DNA from: Mycolicibacterium brisbanense | GTDB lineage: Bacteria > Actinomycetota > Actinomycetes > Mycobacteriales > Mycobacteriaceae | Assembly: GCF_001570425.1 (NCBI RefSeq) | Contig: NZ_BCSX01000056.1 | Coordinates: forward strand, 186,001 to 250,000 | Length of the DNA stretch: 64,000 nt | Direction: 5' to 3' | In this document: one piece after another, positions 20,601 through 25,665 of the stretch | Layout of the letters: the number at the start of each line of letters is the position of its first letter | Position numbering within the stretch: position 1 is the stretch's first letter | Position numbers and translations under genes: made by a program | The notes under the pieces: model-generated | Databases searched by the model: none | What the model was told of the DNA's origin: nothing | What the model saw: the letters and a program-made list of their open reading frames with translations, nothing else

Positions 20601-20860
20601 GCTTGGTCGCGCTGGTCCATCCGGAGGCGTTCATCGCGTCGCTGGACCCGGCCGAGCGGGAGAGCTACCGCAAGCGTGCCGAGCAGCGCACGCTGGCCGG
20701 TCAGCGCCGGTTGGCTTCGGCCATCGCCGGTGGGCGTCCGATGTACGAAAAGCCCGCCGACCGCCGGTTCGACCACGACGGTGCAGAGAAGCCTCAGGAA
20801 GCGGCGATGTTGCTCGACGCGGACGCCCGGCTCGGCGAAGGCGATGTGTATGTCCGATGA
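11630..20860 (+). CDS. fas: Type I fatty acid synthase (FAS-I)
   Basis: 3076 residues, the normal length for the single-chain mycobacterial FAS-I, which makes C16-C18 and C24-C26 acyl-CoAs that feed phospholipids and, through FAS-II, mycolic acids. Domain order: acetyltransferase (VVGHSQG, active Ser about 153), FMN-binding enoyl reductase (GGGIGTPEQAANYLSG, about 605-620), dehydratase (DHNPIHTDRAAA, about 1231), malonyl/palmitoyl transferase (CGHSVGEYTAL, Ser about 1440), acyl carrier domain (phosphopantetheine Ser in DGASSRRNQ, about 1812), ketoreductase (VVTGASKGSIAS, about 2125), ketosynthase (VGACATAA, Cys about 2726; His in KHDTSTLAND about 2878 and in TGHAKGG about 2917). An Ala/Pro/Glu-rich linker precedes the carrier domain. 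GTG start with GAGGAG upstream. acpS, needed to activate the carrier domain, follows 43 bases later. Confidence 0.98.
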   Translation: MTIYEHDRVSADRNDESGSDGRAADSAQALVDRLNAGEPYAVAFGGQGSAWLETLEELVSSAGIEAELATLAGEAELLLEPIAAELVVVRPIGFEPLQWVRALASEEPVPSAKQLTSAAVSVPGVLLTQMAAIRALARQGMDLTATPPVAVVGHSQGVLAVEALKAAGAKDVELLALAQLIGAAGTLVARRRGITVLGDRPPMVSVTNAEPERIYELLEEFSQDVRTVLPPVLSIRNGRRSVVITGTPEQLSRFELYCNQIAEKEEAERKSKVRGGAVFAPVFDPVQVEVGFHTPRLSDGIEIVGRWAEAVGLDVTLAKQMTEAILVEQVDWVDEITEVHEAGARWILDLGPGDILTRLTAPVIRGLGVGIVPAATRGGQRNLFTIGAVPEVARPWSSYAPTLVSLPDGSVKLDTKFTRLTGRSPILLAGMTPTTVDAKIVAAAANAGHWAELAGGGQVTEGIFNDRMTELTTLLEPGRAIQFNTLFLDPYLWKLQVGGKRLVQKARQSGAPIDGVVVSAGIPDLEEAVELIDELNDAGISHVVFKPGTVEQIRSVIRIAAEAPTKPVIVHIEGGRAGGHHSWEDLDDLLLTTYSELRSRSNITICVGGGIGTPEQAANYLSGRWSAGHGYPLMPVDGILVGTAAMAALEATTSPQVKELLVATQGTDQWVGAGKAQGGMASGRSQLGADIHEIDNTASRCGRLLDEVAGDADAVAARRDEIIAAMANTAKPYFGDVAEMTYLQWLRRYVELAIGDGNSTADTKRDHSPWLDITWRDRFEQMLKRAEARLHAQDFGPIETLFDNEALLEDPKGALAALVGAYPDAASVQLHPADVPFFTELCKTLGKPVNFVPVIDKDVRRWWRSDSLWQAHDARYSADQVCVIPGTAAVAGITRVDEPVGELLDRFEQAAVDEALTAGAQPVPVLSRRAHRAGVSGPLAVLLDAPDVLWAGRTATNPVHRIAPPADWQVNENRSATNASTGARLEVVDDTHVVLSVPLSGTWIEIKFSLTDAVRSGGAPIVSVEDASTAMRSVLAIAAGVSGPDALPPVVDSTATVTVTWDPETVADHTGVTATFGAPLAPTLTVVPDALVGRCWPAVFAAIGSAVTEDGFPVVEGLLSLVHLDHAAQLLAPLPTENAELTVSATASAAYDTEVGRVVPVSVVVKSADGTVLATLEERFAIRGRTGDAELTDPIKAGGAISDNATDTPRRRRRDITIGAPVDMRPFAVVSGDHNPIHTDRAAALLAGLESPIVHGMWLSAAAQHVATATDGKPAPPAKLIGWTARFLGMVKPGDQVDFRVDRVGIDVGAEVLEVQARIGSDLVMSATARLAAPKTVYAFPGQGIQHKGMGMEVRARSKAARKVWDSADKFTRETLGFSVLHVVRDNPTSLIASGVHYHHPDGVLFLTQFTQVAMATVAAAQVAEMREQGAFVEGAIACGHSVGEYTALACVSGVYELEALLEVVFARGGKMHDIVERDAQGRSDYRLAAIRPSQIDLDDADVKDFVAEIAERTGEFLQIVNFNLRGSQYAIAGTVRGLEALEEEVERRREISGGRRSFILVPGIDVPFHSSVLRVGVDDFRRSLERVMPRDKDPELIIGKYIPNLVPRPFTLDKDFIQEIRDLVPAEPLDEILADYDTWRNEKPKELCRKIVIELLAWQFASPVRWIETQDLLFIEEAAGGLGVERFVEIGVKSAPTVAGLATNTLKLPEYSHSTVEVLNSERDAAVLFATDTDPEPEPEVDEAPAAAAAASAPAEAAPVAAAAPVAASGGPRPDDITFDAADATVALIALSAKMRIDQIEALDSIEQITDGASSRRNQLLVDLGSELNLGAIDGAAEADLGALKGQVSKLARTYKPFGPVLSDAINDQLRTVLGPSGKRPAYITERVTKTWELGPGWAKHVTVEVALGTREGSSVRGGDLGGLHPGALADAASVDKVIDAAVAAVGARRGVPVSLPSAGGAGGGVVDSAALSEFAEKVTGRDGVLAATARTILGQLGLDNAVTAPETATDAELIDLVTTELGSDWPRLVAPAFDAKKAVVFDDRWASAREDLVKLWLADEGDIDADWPRLSERFEGAGHVVATQANWWQGKALAAGRNVHASLFGRIAAGAENPGLGRYRDEIAVVTGASKGSIASAVVGQLLDGGATVIATTSRLDDDRLAFYKKLYRDNARFGATLWVVPANMASYSDIDKLVEWVGSDQVESLGPQSIHLKDAQTPTLLFPFAAPRVAGDLSEAGSRSEMEMKVLLWAVQRLIGGLSTIGAERDIASRLHVVLPGSPNRGMFGGDGAYGESKAALDALVNRWSAEKSWAERVTLAHALIGWTKGTGLMGHNDAIVSAVEEAGVTTYTSAEMAAMLLDLCTVESKVAAANAPIKVDLTGGLGDIKIDMAELAAKAREEMTSAAVDSDDDAAPGTIAALPSPPRGYAPAPAPVFEDLDVDPADLVVIVGGAELGPYGSSRTRYEMEVSGELSAAGVLELAWTTGLVKWEDDPKAGWYDTQTGELVDESEIVERYHDTVVERCGIREFVDDGAIDPDHASPLLVSVFLDKDFSFVVSSEADARAFVSFDPEHTVARPVPDSGDWQVIRKAGTEIRVPRKTKLSRTVGAQIPTGFDPTVWGITPDMASSIDRVALWNIVATVDAFLSSGFTPTELMRWVHPSLVASTQGTGMGGMTSMQTMYHGNLLGRAKPNDILQEVLPNVVAAHVMQSYVGGYGAMVHPVGACATAAVSVEEGVDKIRLGKADLVVAGGFDDLTLEAIIGFGDMAATADTEMMRAKGISDSKFSRANDRRRLGFLEAQGGGTILLARGDLAAKMGLPVLAVVGYAQSFADGVHTSIPAPGLGALGAGRGGKDSALSRSLAKLGVGADDIAVISKHDTSTLANDPNETELHERLADSMGRSAGAPLFIVSQKSLTGHAKGGAAVFQMMGLCQILRDGVIPPNRSLDCVDDELATSGHFVWVREPLDLRGKFPLKAGLVTSLGFGHVSGLVALVHPEAFIASLDPAERESYRKRAEQRTLAGQRRLASAIAGGRPMYEKPADRRFDHDGAEKPQEAAMLLDADARLGEGDVYVR

Positions 20861-20903
20861 GCGCTTGCGCGAAGAGCAAAGGGCGTGAGCTAAGTTTCCT
20901 CCC

Positions 20904-21296
20904 ATGGCGATAGTCGGAGTAGGCATCGATCTGGTTTCCATACCGGATTTCGCCGAGCAGGTTGATCGGCCAGGCACGGTTTTCGCCGAGACGTTCACAC
21001 CAGGTGAGCGCCGGGACGCCGCGGACAAGAGTTCGTCGGCGGCCCGGCACCTGGCGGCCCGGTGGGCCGCCAAGGAAGCGGTGATCAAGGCCTGGTCGGG
21101 TTCGCGGTTCTCCAAGCGGCCGGTGCTGCCGGAGGACATCCACCGCGACATCGAGGTGGTCACCGACATGTGGGGCCGTCCGAAGGTCCGGCTGTCCGGT
21201 GAGATCGCCCGGCACCTGGAGAACACGACCATCCATGTGTCGCTGACGCACGAGGCGGACACCGCCGCCGCCGTCGCGATCATCGAGGAGCCCTAG
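20904..21296 (+). CDS. acpS: Holo-[acyl-carrier-protein] synthase
   Basis: 130 residues. It transfers 4'-phosphopantetheine from CoA to the serine of acyl carrier domains, here most likely of the FAS-I encoded just upstream. The Mg-binding motif GVGIDLV (Asp 9) and the second signature RWAAKEAVIKAW (Glu 58, Lys 62) are intact, as is the C-terminal HVSLTHEADTAAAVAI. The gene is 43 bases downstream of fas in the same orientation, the conserved mycobacterial arrangement, so co-transcription is expected. Confidence 0.95.
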   Translation: MAIVGVGIDLVSIPDFAEQVDRPGTVFAETFTPGERRDAADKSSSAARHLAARWAAKEAVIKAWSGSRFSKRPVLPEDIHRDIEVVTDMWGRPKVRLSGEIARHLENTTIHVSLTHEADTAAAVAIIEEP

Positions 21297-21326
21297 CACC
21301 CGCCGCTCTAGCACCGCCCTAGCACC

Positions 21327-21387
21327 GCGAGCGTGCGCGTCTGTTGCCCGACACGCCGTGTCTGGTCAGCATTTCGCGCACGCTCGC
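21327..21387. repeat. 13-bp perfect inverted repeat with nested hairpin
   Basis: GCGAGCGTGCGCG at 21327-21339 is exactly complementary to CGCGCACGCTCGC at 21375-21387. The 35-base interior holds a second small hairpin (GACAC gcc GTGTC, 21350-21362). The whole 61 bases can fold as a cruciform or long RNA hairpin between acpS and the M20 peptidase gene. It may terminate the fas-acpS transcript (there is no T-run) or be a dispersed intergenic repeat of the genome. The structure is seen directly; the role is open. Confidence 0.6.
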
Positions 21388-21418
21388 TGGGCTCGACGGT
21401 GCCGCTAGTGTCATCACC

Positions 21419-22756
21419 ATGAGTGGCGTGGTGCAGCGGGTACAGCAGGTGTTGCCGTCGGTGCGGGCCGATCTGGAGGATCTCGTCCGCATCCCTTCGG
21501 TGTGGGCCGACCCGGCCCGCCGCGACGAGGTGGCCCGCAGCGCCGAAGCCGTCGCAAAGCTGTTGTCCGACGCGGGTTTACCCGACGTCAAGATCGTCAG
21601 CGAAGGCGGCGCGCCCGCCGTCATCGCCCACTACCCGGCGCCGGCCGGAGCCCCCACGGTGCTGCTGTACGCCCACCATGACGTGCAGCCCGAAGGCGAT
21701 CCCACTCAATGGAACTCCGCGCCGTTCGAACCGCAGGAGCGCGACGGCAGGCTCTACGGTCGCGGCACCGCCGACGACAAGGCCGGTATCGCAACGCATC
21801 TGGCCGCCATCCGGGCCTTCGACGGCACACCGCCGGTCGGCGTGACCGTGTTCGTCGAAGGCGAAGAAGAATCGGGTTCCCCGTCACTGGGAGCCCTGTT
21901 GGACGCGCATCGTGACGCCTTGGCCGCCGACGTCATCGTCATCGCCGACTCGGACAACTGGAGCACCGAAACCCCGGCATTGACCGTGTCACTGCGAGGG
22001 CTCGCGGATTGCGTCGTCGAGGTCGCCACCCTGGACCACGGATTGCATTCGGGCCTGTGGGGCGGCGTGGTGCCGGACGCGCTCAGCGTGCTGGTGCGGC
22101 TGTTGGCCAGCCTGCACGACGACGCAGGCAACGTCGCGGTCGCCGGCCTGCACGAGGCGTCCGCCGCGGACGTCGACCGCGGCGAGGGCTGGGTCCGCGA
22201 AGAATCCGGACTGCTCGACGGAGTGTCCGAAATCGGTTCCGGCTCAGTGGTCCAACGCATGTGGGCCAAGCCCGCCATCACGGTGATCGGCATCGACACC
22301 ACGCCGATCGACAAGTCCTCCAACACCCTCATCCCGCGCGCCCGCGCCAAGATCAGCATGCGGGTGGCGCCCGGCGGCGATGCTCGTGCGCACCTCGACG
22401 CGTTGACGCGTCATCTGGAGAAGCACACCCCGTGGGGCGCGCAAGTGACGGTCACGCCCGGTGATGTCGGACAGCCGTACGCCATCGACGCCACCGGTCC
22501 GGTATACGACGCGGCCCGCGCCGCGTTCCGGCAGGCATGGGGCACCGATCCGGTGGACATGGGCATGGGCGGCTCGATCCCGTTCATCGCCGAGTTCGCC
22601 GCGGCGTTCCCCGCCGCGACGATCCTCGTCACCGGCGTCGAAGACCCCGCCACCCAGGCCCACAGCATCAACGAGAGCCTGCACCTAGGCGTGTTCGAGA
22701 AAGCTGCCACCGCCGAGGCGCTGCTGCTGGAGCGGCTCGGGCAGCTAGACCGATAG
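21419..22756 (+). CDS. M20 family metallopeptidase (dipeptidase), Rv2522c type
   Basis: 445 residues from the ATG at 21419; the frame runs further upstream through the inverted repeat, which is unlikely to be translated. Zinc-ligand motifs of the M20 family are intact: LLYAHHDVQPEG (about residue 80), GRGTADDKAGI (about 112), EGEEESGSPSLG (catalytic Glu and metal-binding Glu, about 148) and a C-terminal histidine in AHSINESLHLG. The lid or dimerisation domain lies between (VSLRGLADCVVEVATLDHGL and onward). It hydrolyses dipeptides or N-acyl amino acids in the cytoplasm; the exact substrate is unknown. The 3' end overlaps convergent bcp by 12 bases. Same position as Rv2522c in M. tuberculosis. 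Confidence 0.9.
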   Translation: MSGVVQRVQQVLPSVRADLEDLVRIPSVWADPARRDEVARSAEAVAKLLSDAGLPDVKIVSEGGAPAVIAHYPAPAGAPTVLLYAHHDVQPEGDPTQWNSAPFEPQERDGRLYGRGTADDKAGIATHLAAIRAFDGTPPVGVTVFVEGEEESGSPSLGALLDAHRDALAADVIVIADSDNWSTETPALTVSLRGLADCVVEVATLDHGLHSGLWGGVVPDALSVLVRLLASLHDDAGNVAVAGLHEASAADVDRGEGWVREESGLLDGVSEIGSGSVVQRMWAKPAITVIGIDTTPIDKSSNTLIPRARAKISMRVAPGGDARAHLDALTRHLEKHTPWGAQVTVTPGDVGQPYAIDATGPVYDAARAAFRQAWGTDPVDMGMGGSIPFIAEFAAAFPAATILVTGVEDPATQAHSINESLHLGVFEKAATAEALLLERLGQLDR

Positions 22757-23218
22757 GTCGCGGCGCAGTTTGGCGACGTGGCCGGTGGCCCGCACGTTGT
22801 ACTGCGCAACGGCGATCTTGCCCTTTTCGTCGACGACGAACGTCGAGCGGATCACGCCCTGAACGGTCTTGCCGTACATGGTCTTTTCGCCGTAAGCGCC
22901 CCAGGCGGTCAACACCTTGCGGTCCGGATCCGACAGCAGCGGGAACGTCAGGCCCTCGTTGTCGCGGAACTTGGCTAGCTTCTCCGGTTTGTCCGGCGAA
23001 ATCCCGATCACGTCGAGACCGGCGCCGTTGAGCTCGGCAAGGCTGTCACGGAAATCGCAGGCCTGCTTGGTGCAGCCCGGCGTGGACGCCGCAGGGTAGA
23101 AGTACACGATGACCTTGCGGCCCTTGTAGTCGGAGAGCTTGACGACGTTGCCATCGGCGTCGGGCAGGCTGAACGCGGGGGCGGTGGCACCCACCTCGAG
23201 ACGCGGGGTTGGCGGCAT
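22745..23218 (-). CDS. bcp: Thioredoxin-dependent peroxiredoxin, BCP/PrxQ type
   Basis: 157 residues, the usual length for BCP. Cytoplasmic peroxidase that reduces hydrogen and organic peroxides. The peroxidatic motif is YPAASTPGCTKQACDF with the peroxidatic Cys at 49 and the resolving Cys five residues later at 54, the alpha-helix two-cysteine PrxQ pattern. Further family marks are FSLPDADG near the start, GISPDKPEKLAKF (about 95-107) and RSTFVVDEKGKI. It corresponds to Rv2521 in the same syntenic position. Confidence 0.95.
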   Translation of the reverse strand: MPPTPRLEVGATAPAFSLPDADGNVVKLSDYKGRKVIVYFYPAASTPGCTKQACDFRDSLAELNGAGLDVIGISPDKPEKLAKFRDNEGLTFPLLSDPDRKVLTAWGAYGEKTMYGKTVQGVIRSTFVVDEKGKIAVAQYNVRATGHVAKLRRDLSV

Positions 23219-23321
23219 GCGCGAAATTCCCTTCTGGTCGACCGGTGCCGTTCATACAGAGCAGGCTGATCTAGGGTAGTTCGGCAGGGCAGCACGACAC
23301 GGAGCGGCTTGGAGGAGCACA

Positions 23322-23549
23322 GTGGCGAACCGGGACCCGGAGAGCATCAAGCGCGAGATCGATCAGGCTCGCGATCAGTTGGCGCTGACTGTCGACTCCC
23401 TGGCCGAGCGCGCCAATCCGCAACGGCTCGCCGACGACGCCAAAGCCGCGGTGATCGGCTTCCTGCGTAAGCCCGCCGTGACGGCTTCGCTGGCCGGCGC
23501 CGGCCTGCTGGTGGTGTTCGTCGTCATCCGCCGAGTCAAGAACCGCTGA
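23322..23549 (+). CDS. Small DUF3618 membrane protein (Rv2520c type)
   Basis: 75 residues with a GGAGGA ribosome site. A charged, helical N-terminal half (MANRDPESIKREIDQARDQL) is typical of DUF3618 and predicts a short amphipathic or coiled-coil segment. One membrane span follows near the C-terminus (about residues 52-70, TASLAGAGLLVVFVVIRR) with a basic tail. It is probably an inner-membrane protein with its N-terminus in the cytoplasm; function unknown. It sits divergent to bcp, as Rv2520c does in M. tuberculosis. Confidence 0.85.
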   Translation: MANRDPESIKREIDQARDQLALTVDSLAERANPQRLADDAKAAVIGFLRKPAVTASLAGAGLLVVFVVIRRVKNR

Positions 23550-23566
23550 CGGGCCGCTCGGCCCAG

Positions 23567-23593
23567 CTCACGCACCGCCTCGCGGTGCGTGAG
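23567..23593 (+). terminator. Strong 12-bp hairpin after the DUF3618 gene
   Basis: CTCACGCACCGC and GCGGTGCGTGAG are perfect complements separated by three bases, beginning 18 bases after the stop codon. There is no T-run, which is common for mycobacterial terminators. Confidence 0.7.
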
Positions 23594-23613
23594 TTCGCTG
23601 TTGAAGGCTTACC

Positions 23614-23677
23614 GCCGCTCAGCGGCCCATGCCTGATGCGCCGCTCAGCGGCTCAAGCTGATGCGCCGCTCAGCGGC
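23614..23677. repeat. Three spaced copies of a 13-bp palindrome
   Basis: The palindrome GCCGCTCAGCGGC occurs at 23614-23626, 23640-23652 and 23665-23677, spaced 26 and 25 bases start to start, with related spacers (both end in TGATGC). It looks like a short tandem repeat of about 25 bases. It may be a protein-binding array, a chromosomal repeat or a source of RNA hairpins. Confidence 0.6.
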
Positions 23678-24463
23678 GGCGGCCCGGCAGGAGCCAGCCC
23701 GGCAACGAAAAACCCGGCGGATTGGCGGTGCGGCCGAGGCGGCTGCAGCTGTGCACCATCAGCGGACGTTGCGCAGCAACATCGGCGCGAGGCGACGGGT
23801 GAGCGTTGTCCGGACCGACACTCGGGGGCATAGCTAACACCTCGCTTTCTCGCAATCAGCGCCTGAGTCCTGTGATCTCGGCAATACAGCTAATTGCAGA
23901 GTATCAGCATTCCTACCCTCTGACCAGCGAATCAATGCACTGACCATTACCAATCAGTAACTATCGTCAGCGTAAACGTCTTGCGGTATGTGCTGGCGCA
24001 AGGTGACGTTCGTCCTCCGTTAGCACATTCGCGACGTCGGGCGGTGCATCAGATTTCGGGCCGGCCGAAGCGGCTAATCGCAATCGCCAGCTGATTGCTG
24101 ACACCTATCGCGCGGGTGGCGCGACTGATCCGACCACCGTTTCGCCCATCGTGATCGATTTTGCTGTGAGATTGCTCTGGGTCTGATGATGGAGTTCAGA
24201 ATTCATCCTTCAGCTACGCAAAATCCGCTGCGTCGATTCGCGTTTCTGCTGTTGCACAACGTAATTCCGCTGCCTCTCCGGCGAATCGTGCGGAGCGCTC
24301 GAACCGAGGTCCGAGTGGGTCGTGATCGGCTCTTATTGTCCCAGTGGTTGCTACCGCATGGGTCGCCAGCTAAGGTCACAAGCGGATCTTGGCCGGGGGA
24401 GACGCGCCGGGATTCGAGCGGAATCGCAACACGGACGAGCCGTGTGACAAGGGGAGATCTGCA
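23678..24463. other. Gene-poor stretch before the LGFP lipoprotein
   Basis: About 790 bases in which I find no convincing gene. The frames open at 23585-23833 (plus) and 24186-24482 (plus) have poor codon composition, no ribosome site and no recognisable product. The second half is more AT-rich than its neighbours and probably carries the promoter of the lipoprotein gene at 24464. That gene has a good GGGGAG ribosome site. Confidence 0.4.
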
Positions 24464-25174
24464 ATGCAGCAAACATATTTGAGATTTGCCGGCATCATCG
24501 CAGTTGCCGCTACTGGCGCTCTTGGCGTCGGGTGTTCGAACAATTCCACGGGGTCGGGCAGCGAGACCAGCCGGCCGGCCAGCGAAGCAACCACCGGCGC
24601 CGAATCCGGCGCAGCAACACCGGGCGAGTCGGTTGCTCCGGGCGCCGACGGAACCGCCGCCCCAGGTGCGCCCGCCGAACCTGGCGCGCCCGGCAACGCG
24701 GGAGCTCCCGGTGCCCCTGGGGCTCCAGGCGCTCCCGGAGCTCCCGGTGCGCCCGGCGAACCGGGCGCCCCCGGCGGGCCTGCGCCCGGCGCACCGAACA
24801 CCGGCCCGGCGGACAGCACCACGATCGTCACGCCCAGCGGGTCGTTCGTCGTGCAGGGCATCATCCTGCAGAAGTACAACGCGACCGGCGGCGCGAGCAG
24901 CCCGCTCGGCCTGCCGACTGCGAGTGAGGCTCCTGCGCCGGGTGGCGGGCAGTTCAGCACCTTCAACGGCGGCGCGATCTACTGGACGCCGCAGACCGGG
25001 GCTCACATCGTGTGGGGCGGTATCCGAGACGCGTGGGAGCGCGACGGGGGCGCGGGCGGCCGCCTGGGATATCCGACGTCGGACGAGGAGACGATCCCCG
25101 GCGGATGGCAGTCGCAGTTCCAACACGGAACCATCACCTACACCGACGGTCAGGCCAAGGTCGAGGCTCGCTGA
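24464..25174 (+). CDS. Lipoprotein with collagen-like repeats and LGFP repeats
   Basis: 236 residues from an ATG with a GGGGAG site. The signal peptide ends in lipobox LGVGC (Cys 24). Residues about 30-60 form a Ser/Thr/Glu linker. About residues 60-110 are a collagen-like run of Gly-Xaa-Pro-type triplets (GAPGAPGAPGAPGAPGEPG), and the C-terminal half carries two LGFP repeats (ASSPLGLPTASE, GGRLGYPTSDEE) with WERDGGAGG between. LGFP repeats are found in actinobacterial envelope proteins and are thought to bind the cell wall. The protein is therefore probably an exported, lipid-anchored envelope protein with a stiff stalk. The repetitive DNA suggests variable length between strains. It is the last sizeable host gene before the phage insertion. 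Confidence 0.8.
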   Translation: MQQTYLRFAGIIAVAATGALGVGCSNNSTGSGSETSRPASEATTGAESGAATPGESVAPGADGTAAPGAPAEPGAPGNAGAPGAPGAPGAPGAPGAPGEPGAPGGPAPGAPNTGPADSTTIVTPSGSFVVQGIILQKYNATGGASSPLGLPTASEAPAPGGGQFSTFNGGAIYWTPQTGAHIVWGGIRDAWERDGGAGGRLGYPTSDEETIPGGWQSQFQHGTITYTDGQAKVEAR

Positions 25175-25261
25175 CCGTCTTCTGACACCTTCCGACGACT
25201 CGCATCGGCGCGCCAGTGGTGCCGGTGCGAGTCGCCGTTCACCCACCCATCTGGAGGTCAC

Positions 25262-25432
25262 ATGGCTCACGTGAGTGACGAAACCCTTAACGAGCTACGC
25301 CGAGAGCTCAACCGGTTCAAGAGTGAGCAGTACCGCGACCGCGGCTATGCCGCAGCCCATCTCGCAGGCGCTGTGGAAATGCTGCTGGAGGAAGCCGAGC
25401 AGAGTATCGGAGAGCGCTATCAGGCCGGCTGA
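25262..25432 (+). CDS. Small conserved-looking protein, 56 residues
   Basis: ATG with a well-placed GGAGG site. The sequence (MAHVSDETLNELRRELNRFK at the start, AVEMLLEEAEQSIGERYQAG at the end) is charged and almost entirely helical, with no membrane segment and no known domain. It is followed within 20 bases by a bidirectional terminator and then by the tRNA-Lys fragment, so it is the last host gene at the prophage junction. Function unknown. Confidence 0.65.
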   Translation: MAHVSDETLNELRRELNRFKSEQYRDRGYAAAHLAGAVEMLLEEAEQSIGERYQAG

Positions 25433-25450
25433 TGTCCGCAAACGAAAAAA

Positions 25451-25477
25451 GCCCCAGGGTCACTGGGGCTTTTCGTT
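25451..25477. terminator. Bidirectional intrinsic terminator between small gene and tRNA-Lys
   Basis: GCCCCAG / CTGGGGC with a 5-base loop, flanked by A-runs on the left and TTTT on the right. It therefore works in both directions, for the rightward small gene and for the leftward tRNA-Lys, whose 3' end is one base away. In the lysogen the tRNA copy that uses it is broken, unless read-through from phage DNA occurs. Confidence 0.8.
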
Positions 25478-25478
25478 G

Positions 25479-25523
25479 TGCGCCGTCAGGGTTTCGAACC
25501 CCGGACCCGCTGATTAAGAGTCA
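25479..25523 (-). other. attL: 3' fragment of tRNA-Lys(CTT)
   Basis: Read on the minus strand this is the 3' part of a tRNA-Lys: part of the anticodon stem (TGA), loop CTCTTAA with anticodon CTT, the 3' stem, variable loop, T arm (GGGTTCGAAACCC) and acceptor strand with discriminator A. CCA is not encoded. Upstream of the anticodon stem, identity with a tRNA stops abruptly; the D arm and 5' acceptor strand are absent. This is the pattern left at one end of a prophage that integrates into a tRNA 3' half. The intact tRNA should be rebuilt at attR, outside the window. The maximum shared core visible here is about 45 bases. Tweety-type mycobacteriophages use a tRNA-Lys site. Confidence 0.85.
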
Positions 25524-25590
25524 CTGGGTGGTACGCTGCACACCAGGCATAAGCTCGTCAAACTCCCTGGTAGAGCCGACGGATTGCCAA

Positions 25591-25627
25591 TATTGATCGG
25601 TATTGATCAACACCTTAGGGTTAACCC
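25591..25627. promoter_or_regulatory. Direct repeats and palindrome between attL and int
   Basis: TATTGATC occurs twice exactly 10 bases apart (25591-25598, 25601-25608), and the palindrome GGGTTAACCC lies at 25618-25627, 39 bases before the int start. Repeats at this place are likely arm-type sites for integrase or Xis, or an operator controlling int. No experimental support can be seen in the sequence. Confidence 0.45.
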
Positions 25628-25665
25628 ATAGGGTGAACTCGAGTTAGTTAGGTGGTCTACCAAAT

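Noticed and set aside
16595..21283. A 1562-codon minus-strand frame opposite fas and acpS
   Set aside because: Same shadow effect; it crosses two well-defined plus-strand genes.
23585..23833. 82-codon frame over the terminator and palindrome repeats
   Set aside because: It starts inside the terminator hairpin, is built from the repeats and has no ribosome site.
24186..24482. 98-codon frame before the LGFP lipoprotein
   Set aside because: It runs into the lipoprotein start in another frame, lacks a ribosome site and has no protein-like pattern.
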